62,311 bases of DNA from Candidatus Thorarchaeota archaeon (GTDB taxonomy: Archaea; Asgardarchaeota; Thorarchaeia; Thorarchaeales; Thorarchaeaceae): assembly GCA_011364905.1 (NCBI GenBank), contig RDNZ01000014.1, positions 1 through 62,311 on the forward strand. Direction: 5' to 3'. Shown here piece after piece: positions 16,835-25,153 of this stretch (position 1 is its first letter; each line of letters begins with the position of its first letter). The notes under the pieces were generated by a model. That model made no database searches, was not told the DNA's origin, and worked only from the letters and a program-made list of their open reading frames with translations. Both the position numbers and the translations under genes were made by a program.

Positions 16835-17440
16835 ATGCCACGTCCACAGCCAAAGACAAAGATAGAGAATGTTGTAGCTTCTGTGATTTTGAATCAAAGA
16901 CTAGACCTCGATGAGATAGCAGCAACGATGCCAAACGTCGAGTTTGATCCCGAACAGTTTCCGGGTCTGGTGTACCGTCTGAAGAAACCGAAGACAGCCA
17001 CACTGATCTTCAACTCGGGGAAGATGGTATGCACCGGAGCCAAGAGCGAGAAGGAAGCAAAACGAGCTGTTCACAAGATTGTAAAGAACATCAAGGAAGC
17101 TGGGATAGAGATCACCGGCAAGCCAATCATTGTTGTTCAGAACATTGTTGCAAGCGCGAGTCTCGGAGCAGAACTGAATCTTGAGCTAGCTGCAATGAAG
17201 CTTGAGAACACATTATACGAGCCGGAGCAATTCCCAGGACTCATTTACAGGATGAGAGATCCCAAAGTCGTCATTCTGTTGTTCGGTTCAGGGAAACTTG
17301 TCATCACTGGTGCGAAGTTCGAGCCACAGATTGATGAAGCAGCTGAGAAAGTGATGGACCGTCTCCTTGAGCTTGGTGTCATGAGAATCCCAGAGGGCGA
17401 GGATTGGGGTCTCGAAGACTACGAAGAGGAAGAATGGTAA
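16835..17440 (+). CDS. tbp: TATA-box-binding protein
   Basis: The archaeal general transcription factor that nucleates the pre-initiation complex with TFB and RNA polymerase. The 201-residue chain has the two direct repeats of the TBP saddle: IENVVASVILNQRLDL, EQFPGLVYRLKKPK and FNSGKMVCTGAKSEKEA in repeat 1, and VQNIVASASLGAELNL, EQFPGLIYRMRDPKV and FGSGKLVITGAKFE in repeat 2. An acidic C-terminal tail (EDWGLEDYEEEEW) is typical of archaeal TBPs. It is followed by a clear terminator and by a relic of a second TBP 3' end. Its promoter holds a symmetrical TATA palindrome. Confidence 0.97.
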   Translation: MPRPQPKTKIENVVASVILNQRLDLDEIAATMPNVEFDPEQFPGLVYRLKKPKTATLIFNSGKMVCTGAKSEKEAKRAVHKIVKNIKEAGIEITGKPIIVVQNIVASASLGAELNLELAAMKLENTLYEPEQFPGLIYRMRDPKVVILLFGSGKLVITGAKFEPQIDEAAEKVMDRLLELGVMRIPEGEDWGLEDYEEEEW

Positions 17441-17449
17441 TAGATCCCT

Positions 17450-17493
17450 GGTTCCCTAGGTAGCAGCCTCAGGGAGCCAATTACTCTTTTTTT
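17450..17493 (+). terminator. Stem-loop terminator after tbp
   Basis: Arms GGTTCCCTAGG (17450-17460) and CCTCAGGGAGCC (17467-17478) pair over 11 bp, with one G-U pair and one bulged C, around the loop TAGCAG. A run of seven T follows at 17487-17493. It starts 10 nt after the tbp stop codon. Confidence 0.7.
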
Positions 17494-17528
17494 CATGGAT
17501 AGTAATCACTGCATTTTCTTGTGCCCGT

Positions 17529-17591
17529 GTGATGGTGATCCCAGATGGTGGGGATTGGGGTATCAAGGATTATTAAGAAGAAGACTGGTAG
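17529..17591 (+). pseudogene. Relic of a second TBP gene, last 20 codons
   Basis: Downstream of the terminator the plus strand reads VMVIPDGGDWGIKDY, a stop, then EEDW and a stop. The true TBP ends VMRIPEGEDWGLEDY, EEEEW and stop. DNA identity is high over the same span (for example GGATTGGGGT is shared). The match continues weakly for a few codons upstream, then is lost. This is best explained by a tandem duplicate of tbp that was deleted, leaving a decayed 3' end with an internal TAA at 17574-17576. The region 17592-17735 is AT-rich and holds the promoter of the next gene. Confidence 0.75.
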
Positions 17592-17735
17592 TTCATCTAT
17601 TGTTAACTTTATTTCACTGAAACATCCTTTTTTCCATATAATATATTAGAATATCAATTAATAATAGTATTATTATAATCGTCCAAAGAGTTTTATATAA
17701 AATCGATTATATGTTACGGAAAATGTGGAGGAGAG

Positions 17736-18572
17736 ATGTTGAATAAGAATATAGTGACGATTCTAATCGTCTTTTGTCTGGGACTGACCCCACTGTCTTT
17801 AGACTCGTCAGTCGTAATTAGCCAAGATGGAGGGTGGTCAGACAATTTCAATGATGGAAATATCGATGGATGGACAGTGCAGGGATGGAATATGACAAAC
17901 GATCCCCCTACTGTACTCCCCGGCAATTTCACGGCAGATGATTTCACACTTCGAGCTTATGATAAAGAAACAAACCATGCATATCACAATAGTACAGTCG
18001 CGTACGGAACATGGGTTTTTGATGTGCATTCAGTACCAACCCCCAATAATCACAGCTATATTGCCTTTGTATCTGGTCCTGCAGTTACGATTGGTGGTGT
18101 AGACTGGGAAACCACGGTACCATATGAATACGGTCTGGCAGTCGTGAATGGTATGCTAGGACAACTACACAATACCTTCGTTTTTTATCGACGGAGTCAA
18201 GGAGGCAGCACACTGGATATACTTGGGACATATGATGTTGGAGTTATGACAGGGTGGCATCATATCGAGATTACTAGAGACTTTGAAGGAAATTTCGAGA
18301 TTTATATCAATGACACTCTAGGAATCACAGCAGCTGATACCAACTATGCGACCTCAGAGATTTTCTCGTTCTATACCCTACCAGGACTAGCTCTTGACAA
18401 CATTGCAGTTACACCACTTCCACCAGAAACAACAACACCGACCGTCCCAACTACAACACCTTCAACGACTCCAACAGGTGGCGGACCAATCAATATGACA
18501 TTACTCTTGATTGCGGGAGGAGGAATTGCAGTGGTAGTGATTGTGGCACTTGTGGTCACATCTAGGAGATAG
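17736..18572 (+). CDS. Secreted, C-terminally anchored LamG-like surface protein
   Basis: A 278-residue exported protein: a signal peptide (NIVTILIVFCLGLTPLSL), a beta-sandwich domain of concanavalin/LamG type (SDNFNDGNIDGWTVQG near the start, GWHHIEITRDFEGNFEIYIND later), a Pro/Thr linker (TTTPTVPTTTPSTTP), and a C-terminal membrane helix followed by SRR. The fold assignment rests on the DNF(N/D)DG...GW opening and the GxWHHxxxxxxxxxxxxYxND pattern, usual for carbohydrate-binding LamG-like domains. The Thr-rich linker is probably O-glycosylated. An AT-rich promoter region (TTTTATATAA near 17692) precedes it. Confidence 0.8.
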   Translation: MLNKNIVTILIVFCLGLTPLSLDSSVVISQDGGWSDNFNDGNIDGWTVQGWNMTNDPPTVLPGNFTADDFTLRAYDKETNHAYHNSTVAYGTWVFDVHSVPTPNNHSYIAFVSGPAVTIGGVDWETTVPYEYGLAVVNGMLGQLHNTFVFYRRSQGGSTLDILGTYDVGVMTGWHHIEITRDFEGNFEIYINDTLGITAADTNYATSEIFSFYTLPGLALDNIAVTPLPPETTTPTVPTTTPSTTPTGGGPINMTLLLIAGGGIAVVVIVALVVTSRR

Positions 18573-18713
18573 ATTTGTCAGGATTGGAAACCCTGAGGAT
18601 GGTGGGGAGAAATTCACGGATCCTCAGGGACTCCTTTTTGTCTAAGAACTTCTTTCCAGTCTTCTCTTTGTTTTGCAACTTGACACTCTTTTGAGTTGAT
18701 GCAATTAGAAATC

Positions 18714-19886
18714 CTAGAAGAATCCAAACATCTGCCACAGTGGTGGGATGCAAATCACTAATATGACCATCGCAAGAACAAAAACAACAACCCTCCCTTT
18801 TGAAACCTTTACTGTGTCATTGAGAGGGCCTGGGTGGCCGCCTCCAGCTGATATAGCAAGAATCAAGATTGCCATCAGATAATATCCTACGAGAAGCATG
18901 ATTATTAATGCGACCCAGCCAATCTGTTTATGCCATCTTGGACCAACAACTGCTCTGAGGGCATGTCCACCATCGAGCTGAGCGATTGGGAACAGATTCA
19001 ATGCTGTAACAAGCATACCAACCCACGCAGCAAAGGCTATGGGATGCATGTAAAGCGTACCACCTGCGGGGACCATATTTGAAAATAGAAAGCCAACCAG
19101 TGTAAAGAGGAGTGGGGTGGCTAGTTCTCCAGACTGGCCTGGAAATGTTTGATCGATTGCCGCCAGCTGTTGAGCTGTAACAGGAACTGACATCAGATAC
19201 CCGATAAAGAGGACAACCATTGTAACAGCAAATCCAGCGAGAGGTCCAGCAAGACCCATATCAATGAGCTCCTCGCGATTGTTGGGTGGGCTTTTCTGCG
19301 AGATAAAGGCACCAAATGTGCCACCTATTTGTGGTAGGCCTGGGATGAAGTACGGAAGAGACGCCTCAATGCCTTTCCGTTTACACATTAAGTAATGGCC
19401 CATTTCATGTGTGAAAATTATGCCCATGAGAGCAATAATGAAGGTAATCGTTACAAAAGCTATGTCAAGATACGTCCAACCTTGAGGATAGAATAATGTA
19501 AGAAAGATGGGACTTGTCGCTTGAAGAAGACCTCCAATTGCGATTGTCGCCAGTGTGGTGATAAACAGTGCGTAATTGATTTTTGGATTACTAGGCCCTG
19601 GTCTTTGGATGGGAACAAAACGGATGAAGTATTCGCTAGCTGCTTTGTTTCTCCATCGAACAAGAGGCCAGACTTTCAGAGGTTTTGTCAAATCTGTGAG
19701 TTCTTTGAAGACTTCATCTTGTCGCTCATTTGTTTGCACGGCGCCTTCCGGCCAACGTACAATGAAGGTAGGCATACCGAATTCAAGAACACTTGTGACA
19801 ATCTCAAAATGAAGTGTTAGGATGTCGTTCAGCTCAGCAAATGTGGGATAAGTTATCACACTTGATGGTCCATCACCGAAGGCCAC
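18714..19886 (-). CDS. Site-2 protease family intramembrane metalloprotease (M50)
   Basis: A 390-residue polytopic zinc protease. The zinc ligands are HEMGHYL in one membrane helix and the Asp of NLFPIAQLDGGHALRA in another, the two hallmark motifs of site-2 proteases. The catalytic core follows a soluble N-terminal domain of about 100 residues that resembles the N-terminal domain of the plant EGY/archaeal branch. The start is GTG 19886 after GGAG. A 64-codon reading frame upstream ending at this start looks non-coding; the segment 19887-20123 carries TTCTTAAATGATTC, a likely TATA region. The protease cleaves membrane-embedded substrates, often releasing regulators; the substrate here is unknown. 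Confidence 0.92.
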   Translation of the reverse strand: MAFGDGPSSVITYPTFAELNDILTLHFEIVTSVLEFGMPTFIVRWPEGAVQTNERQDEVFKELTDLTKPLKVWPLVRWRNKAASEYFIRFVPIQRPGPSNPKINYALFITTLATIAIGGLLQATSPIFLTLFYPQGWTYLDIAFVTITFIIALMGIIFTHEMGHYLMCKRKGIEASLPYFIPGLPQIGGTFGAFISQKSPPNNREELIDMGLAGPLAGFAVTMVVLFIGYLMSVPVTAQQLAAIDQTFPGQSGELATPLLFTLVGFLFSNMVPAGGTLYMHPIAFAAWVGMLVTALNLFPIAQLDGGHALRAVVGPRWHKQIGWVALIIMLLVGYYLMAILILAISAGGGHPGPLNDTVKVSKGRVVVFVLAMVILVICIPPLWQMFGFF

Positions 19887-20123
19887 TATACTCGTATCTC
19901 CGCTTGTCTGGTTAGAGAGTTACACAAAGGTGAATCATTTAAGAATATCCGCTGAGGCATACCGATAATCCAGAGCTTCAAATAGTTCGCAAAATCATAG
20001 TCACTGTGTATAACCTCAAGAAGATTCATGGGTTTTGTTACAGACGCAATGGCTTTGTTGCGAAGCTGAGTCTGGCTCAAGAATTCCGATGGAAACAGAC
20101 TCCCTTATCTCAATGCTACATCT

Positions 20124-20963
20124 TCATCCATAGAAATCAAACCAATACTTGAGAGTCCTCTCAGCGTAATGCTCGGAGCCATTCTTGATGTATTCCGGAA
20201 TCATATCCTCATCCATGAACTCCTTGACGGTGATGCCTGTCGTAATAGCATCTTCTACATTTGCCCGCAAGTCCATTAGAGCCTGAATATATGCTTCAAC
20301 TTCATCAGAGCCACAAACTGGACCATGGCCGGGGATTATTGTCTCAAGTCCCAACTCTTGAACCTCCTCCAATGCCATAATCCATCTATCGGGGTCACAG
20401 GTTGGATCCCCAGCGTACGGGAACCGCCCGCTAAAGATGAGGTCGCCAATGAAAATAGAGTTGTGGGGGTGCGATATTATGGTAGAAGAACCTGCAGTGT
20501 GACCACCCAACAGTTTGACTGATACTTCCTCATTGTTGCCAAGAACGAGATGAGTTCGAAAAACAGTATCGGGTAGACGAATGGAGAGACCTTGAATCGC
20601 TTCCCACAATTCCGGTCGTTCATTCTTCACTGTGTAAAAGCTCTTTTTCAGGTTATCAACAGACCAATCACTTTTCAGATTCCTCTCGCACTGATCACGC
20701 ATGGGTGCTGATCCAATAAGACTAACTGGCTCAAAGGCTTGTGCTCCAAAAACATGATCCCTGTGAGAGTGAGTGAAAACAAGTTTCAGAATCGGCTTTT
20801 TTGTTTCAGCTTCGAGAAATGCTCTCGCTTCACGACTTTGAGGATGTATCATGCCAGAATCGATCATGATGACTTCATCCTCGAGAACGATCGCACCAAA
20901 GTTCCCTCCATTTTTCCCGTCAGTGTCAGCATAGAGTCCATCAGCGAGTTTGTGGAGAGTCAT
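20124..20963 (-). CDS. MBL-fold metallohydrolase
   Basis: A 279-residue metallo-beta-lactamase-fold enzyme with the complete dinuclear metal set: FTHSHRDHVFG, GGHTAGSS, FIGDLIFSG and IPGHGPV. The C-terminal extension is helical. The overall form is that of the glyoxalase II/beta-lactamase-like hydrolases rather than RNase J or flavodiiron proteins. It is cytoplasmic and its substrate is not inferable. It is followed on the same strand by the site-2 protease gene, 237 bp away, and preceded by a radical SAM gene. Confidence 0.88.
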   Translation of the reverse strand: MTLHKLADGLYADTDGKNGGNFGAIVLEDEVIMIDSGMIHPQSREARAFLEAETKKPILKLVFTHSHRDHVFGAQAFEPVSLIGSAPMRDQCERNLKSDWSVDNLKKSFYTVKNERPELWEAIQGLSIRLPDTVFRTHLVLGNNEEVSVKLLGGHTAGSSTIISHPHNSIFIGDLIFSGRFPYAGDPTCDPDRWIMALEEVQELGLETIIPGHGPVCGSDEVEAYIQALMDLRANVEDAITTGITVKEFMDEDMIPEYIKNGSEHYAERTLKYWFDFYG

Positions 20964-21008
20964 ATTTCTATAGTGTCTAATCTTCCAGATATAGTTGCTT
21001 ACTAAAAA

Positions 21009-21656
21009 CTAGGTTTCCATGGTGCGGATGATGCCTTCAAGGGCACCTTCTGGACCTTTGAAAACACGAACCCGAAAACCAACATCAAGTCTCTCTGCAA
21101 TGCCTCGGCATGCCTCAATGTCCACGCCGGGAATATCGACAGCTGATAATTCAACTTTCATAGACTTTTTGCACTCCTCCGCAAATTCCAGAATTGCCTC
21201 AAAGGCAGCCCGGCCAAACTTAGGCTTGCAAAGTCGAAGATACGTGTCAGGATCTTGGGCATTGAGAGAGATTTGGATGCGAGCAAGACCAGCTTCTGCG
21301 AGTTCATCAGCGACATTGCGGGTTGGATAAAGAAGGTGTGCTTGACCATCTGTATTTAGTCGCACCGGGACATTGGTCAGTTCTTTAAGTCTTCTAATTG
21401 CCGCGAGAACTGCGTCAAGATTGAGCAATGGTTCTCCGAATCCCACGATTGCTATGTCATCATAACGTGATGTCCATGTTTTGTCTATGGCTTCAACGAG
21501 TTCTTCTGGGGTTGGGTCCTCATCCAGTAGGAGATTAAAACCGAAAACACCATCGCCAAATTGCCGCACACAAAACAAGCAGTCGTTCACACACTGTGAG
21601 CTGGGATTGATGTAGAAGCTACTCCCGCGCCAATATGTCAGATTGCCTTTTGACAT
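21009..21656 (-). CDS. Radical SAM protein, TatD-linked family
   Basis: A 215-residue minimal radical SAM protein. Near the N-terminus, SSQCVNDCLFCVRQF provides the 4Fe-4S ligands in C-x3-C-x2-C spacing (Cys 22, 26, 29). The SAM-contacting glycine motif is VGFGEPLL, and RLNTDGQAHLL and IQISLNAQDPDTY are further family stretches. This matches the short radical SAM group usually linked to TatD-type DNases. No TatD gene is visible in this window, so the usual partner is missing locally. Reaction unknown. It is 45 bp upstream of the MBL gene on the same strand, so the two are probably cotranscribed. Confidence 0.85.
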   Translation of the reverse strand: MSKGNLTYWRGSSFYINPSSQCVNDCLFCVRQFGDGVFGFNLLLDEDPTPEELVEAIDKTWTSRYDDIAIVGFGEPLLNLDAVLAAIRRLKELTNVPVRLNTDGQAHLLYPTRNVADELAEAGLARIQISLNAQDPDTYLRLCKPKFGRAAFEAILEFAEECKKSMKVELSAVDIPGVDIEACRGIAERLDVGFRVRVFKGPEGALEGIIRTMET

Positions 21657-21966
21657 CAGGACAACACATCGTTCAATGATGCAGTATACTCACGAATTCT
21701 TCAGATTTTCATGCATTTAACCGTCTCTAATTGATTTCCAATTTCCTCTGAGAAAGATATTCGAAGATAGTGCAAACAATTCTGTCGTCAGCCCATAATG
21801 TAAGTGGTAGGTAGTCGAAAAAAAGACACGCTTCTCACTGTTGCAGTCATCACTGGAAACCTGCAGCTGGTCAGAGATACGAGTCGATTCTGAATATGCT
21901 TTCAGCTCTTGTTCAGTGACATATACAAGGATTTAATGTGCTTAAGGTGCAAAGGAACAATAGTTA
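21657..21966. other. Divergent intergenic region, 310 bp
   Basis: The region separates the radical SAM gene (minus) from the pterin dehydratase gene (plus). Promoter-like AT-rich sequence (GGTTAAATGCATG on the minus strand, about 21711-21722) probably serves the radical SAM gene. No RNA gene or repeat was recognised. An overlapping frame from 21909 reading a CLRCKG motif is out of frame with the real gene and was not accepted. Confidence 0.4.
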
Positions 21967-21981
21967 ATGAGAGTGCAACGA

Positions 21982-22326
21982 ATGGCCAAATCAAGAGAAG
22001 AACTTGCTTCACTCAAGTGTGTTCCATGCAGAGGAGACCAGCCACTTATGAAGCAGGACGAAATCAAACTAATGCTAGGTTCTGTTTCAGGTTGGACGAA
22101 ATCGGCAGGAAAGATAGACAAGATAGAGAAGGTATTCAAATTCAAGAATTTCAAGAAAGCTATGGAATTCGTGAACAAGGTCGCAGAAATTGCAGAAGAG
22201 GAAGGACACCATCCAGATATCCTCATTGAGTGGAATAAGGTGACGCTTACGCTCTATACTCACGCAATCAAAGGCTTGTTTCAGAATGATTTCATCCTAG
22301 CAGCAAAGATCGATGAAATACAGTAA
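21982..22326 (+). CDS. 4a-hydroxytetrahydrobiopterin dehydratase
   Basis: A pterin-4a-carbinolamine dehydratase (PCD/DCoH family), which dehydrates 4a-hydroxytetrahydropterin during cofactor recycling or molybdopterin-like metabolism. The active-site motif EEGHHPDILIEWNKV is followed by LTLYTHAIKGLFQNDFILA, both diagnostic. The N-terminal segment has C-x2-C (KCVPCRG), common in archaeal members. Length (about 114) is normal. ATG 21982 is preferred over the in-frame ATG 21967. The last codons lie 4 bp from the convergent lactate permease stop. No aromatic hydroxylase is seen nearby, so the pterin substrate is unclear. Confidence 0.92.
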   Translation: MAKSREELASLKCVPCRGDQPLMKQDEIKLMLGSVSGWTKSAGKIDKIEKVFKFKNFKKAMEFVNKVAEIAEEEGHHPDILIEWNKVTLTLYTHAIKGLFQNDFILAAKIDEIQ

Positions 22327-22330
22327 GTTC

Positions 22331-24034
22331 CTATTTAGATGACTGTTTGATCATGTAGACGATAACACCACTCAAACCCATTGCTATTAGAATACCAGTA
22401 GCTATACTCACTGTAAGGAAATTCAATGGAAATGCCCACAGCAAAGTGAGAACTGCTGTGACTAATGTCATCAATACTGCCACAACTATTCCATACCGGA
22501 TTACCTCTCCCTCAATGCCTATTTCATCAATCACTGCAGCAGCATTCTGAATCTTTGCAGGGCTGAGAACACTTGCGAGACCTCCGCCGATTCCATTTGA
22601 TGCAGCAACATGAATTGCGCTTGCTCCGATTAGGTTACTTGTTTCAACATGATATTTCGTGAACATGGCAATTGCAGATGTTTCAGAGCCAGAAATGAAT
22701 CCCCCAAGCAATCCCATGAAAGGGGCAAGAAGCGGGTAAAAAAGGCCAATTCCAGCAGTCAGTGATGCCAGAAGGTAGATCATATTGTTTGTGGGATTGA
22801 TTCCATTAGCTAAGTCAGTTGGATTAAGCCAATTACCGCCTGAACCAACGACCCAACCACTGAAGTTCATCACATCAGCCATTGCAAAGAAGATTGCAGC
22901 TGCTAGAACTGGTCTGGGGGCCCTCTTCAAAAAGCTGGAAAATGTACGTTTCAATACATCTCTATCTGTCTTAAGGAATGGCATCGACACGATGGTCGAT
23001 ATGAGCATCAGGGTGTAAGCCTGCCATAGAAAACGGGTAGCAATCGGACTAGGGTACGCACCTATTTGTAGAGGGAAAGCAAGATCAACAAACAGAAAGT
23101 GGAAAATCTGTGGAATCATATTGGTGACAATGCTCAGGACCACTAAGACCACCCAAGGAATACTTGCTCTGTAGATACTCATATAGTTCTCAACAGCGAC
23201 ATCTTTGTCGTCGAGTGTACTTCTATCAAGTAGTGGTTTTCTACGTATTTTGTTGAAAACAAAAAGGACAAGCAGGACAGCAGCTCCAGCAAAAACATCG
23301 GTCAAGGTAGTAAGCGGTAGAAGTACATTGCAGACAATAGCCATAATACCTGCAGTGAGGCCACATATTCCAGCTAATGCAAGTCCTTCTCGACTCAATA
23401 GGAGTTTTCGGCCTCCAGCAATCCAGAGCATGGAAACCGCTATCCCAATACTGACCAGTGGCATGAACCAAGCAAAGACTGCACCTGCTTGCTGAAGAGA
23501 GACAGTTGTTCCCCAAGCGCTATACTCACCTGCAAATACAACCGCAGGAACTCCAAGTAGCGCGAATGTTGTAAGTGGATCATAACCAATTGAGGGAAGT
23601 GCGACTGCAACCATAGGTGAGAATCCAAGAGCCAACATGACTGGAGGTAACATTGACACTGGAGTTGCGCCAATTCCAACCAAGAAGAGACCAAGTCCGA
23701 AGCTAATCATGAGAATCTGCATGGGTCGACTTCCACCTCCAAGTGTCTTGAAGAAGACAATCAATCTTTGGAGGGCTCCAGTTTCTTGCATATAGGTCAT
23801 CATCAATATCGACGTGGCAACCATCAGAGAAATTGGAAATGACTTCACTATACCTGCAACACTCGCAGTTAGCGCTATGCCAATGTCGGTCTGAAAAGCC
23901 ACAATAGCAATGATGAGCGTAACAAACCAGACTATAACACCGGTGATGTCAGCAGCTTTTTTCAAAAAAACGAGAAGCACAAGAGCTAATGCTATTGGGA
24001 ATATGATTAGAAAGAAACCTAGTAATGCATCCAT
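22331..24034 (-). CDS. lctP: L-lactate permease family transporter
   Basis: A 567-residue polytopic transporter with about 13-14 hydrophobic segments, matching the LctP family (lactate/glycolate:proton symporters) in length and in motifs such as MLPPVMLALGFSPMVAVALP, FAGEYSAWGTT and the C-terminal GGFISGSETSAIAMFTKYH with SNGIGGGLASVLSPAKIQNA. It is located in the cytoplasmic membrane. The SDR gene ends 3 bp upstream of its start on the same strand, so the two form an operon. Lactate is the family substrate; related hydroxy acids are possible. Confidence 0.92.
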   Translation of the reverse strand: MDALLGFFLIIFPIALALVLLVFLKKAADITGVIVWFVTLIIAIVAFQTDIGIALTASVAGIVKSFPISLMVATSILMMTYMQETGALQRLIVFFKTLGGGSRPMQILMISFGLGLFLVGIGATPVSMLPPVMLALGFSPMVAVALPSIGYDPLTTFALLGVPAVVFAGEYSAWGTTVSLQQAGAVFAWFMPLVSIGIAVSMLWIAGGRKLLLSREGLALAGICGLTAGIMAIVCNVLLPLTTLTDVFAGAAVLLVLFVFNKIRRKPLLDRSTLDDKDVAVENYMSIYRASIPWVVLVVLSIVTNMIPQIFHFLFVDLAFPLQIGAYPSPIATRFLWQAYTLMLISTIVSMPFLKTDRDVLKRTFSSFLKRAPRPVLAAAIFFAMADVMNFSGWVVGSGGNWLNPTDLANGINPTNNMIYLLASLTAGIGLFYPLLAPFMGLLGGFISGSETSAIAMFTKYHVETSNLIGASAIHVAASNGIGGGLASVLSPAKIQNAAAVIDEIGIEGEVIRYGIVVAVLMTLVTAVLTLLWAFPLNFLTVSIATGILIAMGLSGVIVYMIKQSSK

Positions 24035-24037
24035 GAA

Positions 24038-25033
24038 TCAAGACCTCCTTTCGAGATAACCATTTTCGAAATACCAATCAATAGCTCGCTGAAATCCTTC
24101 AACCATGGTAACCTTTGGTTCCCAACCAAGCAACCGTTTTGCTTTCTCGTTCGAATAAACGCGATTCTGATGCATCATGTCAACAGACGCGCCATGCCAG
24201 AAGAAGGTCATTCTTTTTCGGTTTTTGAAGGGACTCAGCAAAGCCATTCCGAACTTCGCAACAGCTGAAGGGACACGGAGCTTAGGAGGTTTCACACCGA
24301 GACGCTCAGTCGTTATTTCTACAAACTCTTCCCAGCTCATAGGTTCATCAGGACAAAGTATGAAAGTGTTGTTCAGTGAACCCATTGGGGTGAGCGCAGC
24401 GGCAAAACCAGCCGCGACATCATCTATATACGTATACATGAATTCAGAGCTTAGATCGCGTGGTAAGGCGAAGACCTTGCCATTGCATAACTCTGTAACA
24501 ACCTCATACATGACATATAGGTCACCTTCTCCCATTACACCAGTGGGACGAATAATGATGTGAGCAAGCCCGGTTTCATCTGTGATATCGCGAATTGCTT
24601 TTTCAGCAAGGATTTTACTCTCACCATAACTGAAGACTGGTCTAAGCTCAGTGTCCTCGGTTCCTGGTGGAAACCTGACTGGGCCTATCGTTTCTGTCGA
24701 GGAGCAATAGATGAACCTCTCAACATCGGTCCCAACACAGGCATTCATGAGGTTGGTTGTACCTTCAACATTCACCTTGAACATTAAGGATTCATCGCTC
24801 GGATAGAAATTAAAATATGCAGCAAAGTGAATAACAGCGCTAACACCTTGGACCGCGGATTTGAGACTCGAGGTATCGAATAGGTCTGCTTCTCTGATTT
24901 CTACTTCTTTAGGGAGTCCTTCTCTATTGCTTGTTTCTCTAACGAGAGCAACAACCTGATGACCAGCCTCTAAGATCTTGGCGATTGTATAGCTACCAAG
25001 AAAACCAGAACCGCCCGTGACCAGCACTTTCAA
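24038..25033 (-). CDS. NAD(P)-dependent epimerase/dehydratase, extended SDR
   Basis: A 331-residue extended short-chain dehydrogenase. It has the Rossmann motif VTGGSGFLGSYTIA, the FAAYFNFYPSDESLMFKVNVEGT segment in shortened view (FAAYFNF, NVEGTTNLM), the catalytic Ser in YCSSTETIG and the YxxxK pair in SYGESKILAEK. The dihydroflavonol reductase/3-beta-HSD-like subgroup acts on hydroxy or oxo groups of small molecules or nucleotide sugars. It is translationally adjacent to the lactate permease gene, so a hydroxy-acid or aldehyde substrate is possible, but this is inference. Confidence 0.88.
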   Translation of the reverse strand: MKVLVTGGSGFLGSYTIAKILEAGHQVVALVRETSNREGLPKEVEIREADLFDTSSLKSAVQGVSAVIHFAAYFNFYPSDESLMFKVNVEGTTNLMNACVGTDVERFIYCSSTETIGPVRFPPGTEDTELRPVFSYGESKILAEKAIRDITDETGLAHIIIRPTGVMGEGDLYVMYEVVTELCNGKVFALPRDLSSEFMYTYIDDVAAGFAAALTPMGSLNNTFILCPDEPMSWEEFVEITTERLGVKPPKLRVPSAVAKFGMALLSPFKNRKRMTFFWHGASVDMMHQNRVYSNEKAKRLLGWEPKVTMVEGFQRAIDWYFENGYLERRS

Positions 25034-25153
25034 CGCGACTCACCTTGACCCTCCCCTCAGTTATTCCATCATTTATCTGTATCCCAACATCTCAGCTAAA
25101 AGTAATATCTGTTCACGTAGATTAGTAGTCAGAGTGTTTGGGTGTAGGAGATC

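Noticed and set aside
19886..20080. 64-codon minus-strand frame just upstream of the site-2 protease
   Set aside because: No motif, no good ribosome-binding site, and it covers a TATA-like element (TTCTTAAATGATTC) that probably drives the protease gene.
21909..22229. Frame with CLRCKG motif overlapping the pterin dehydratase
   Set aside because: It overlaps the clearly conserved dehydratase in another frame and loses protein-like character there.
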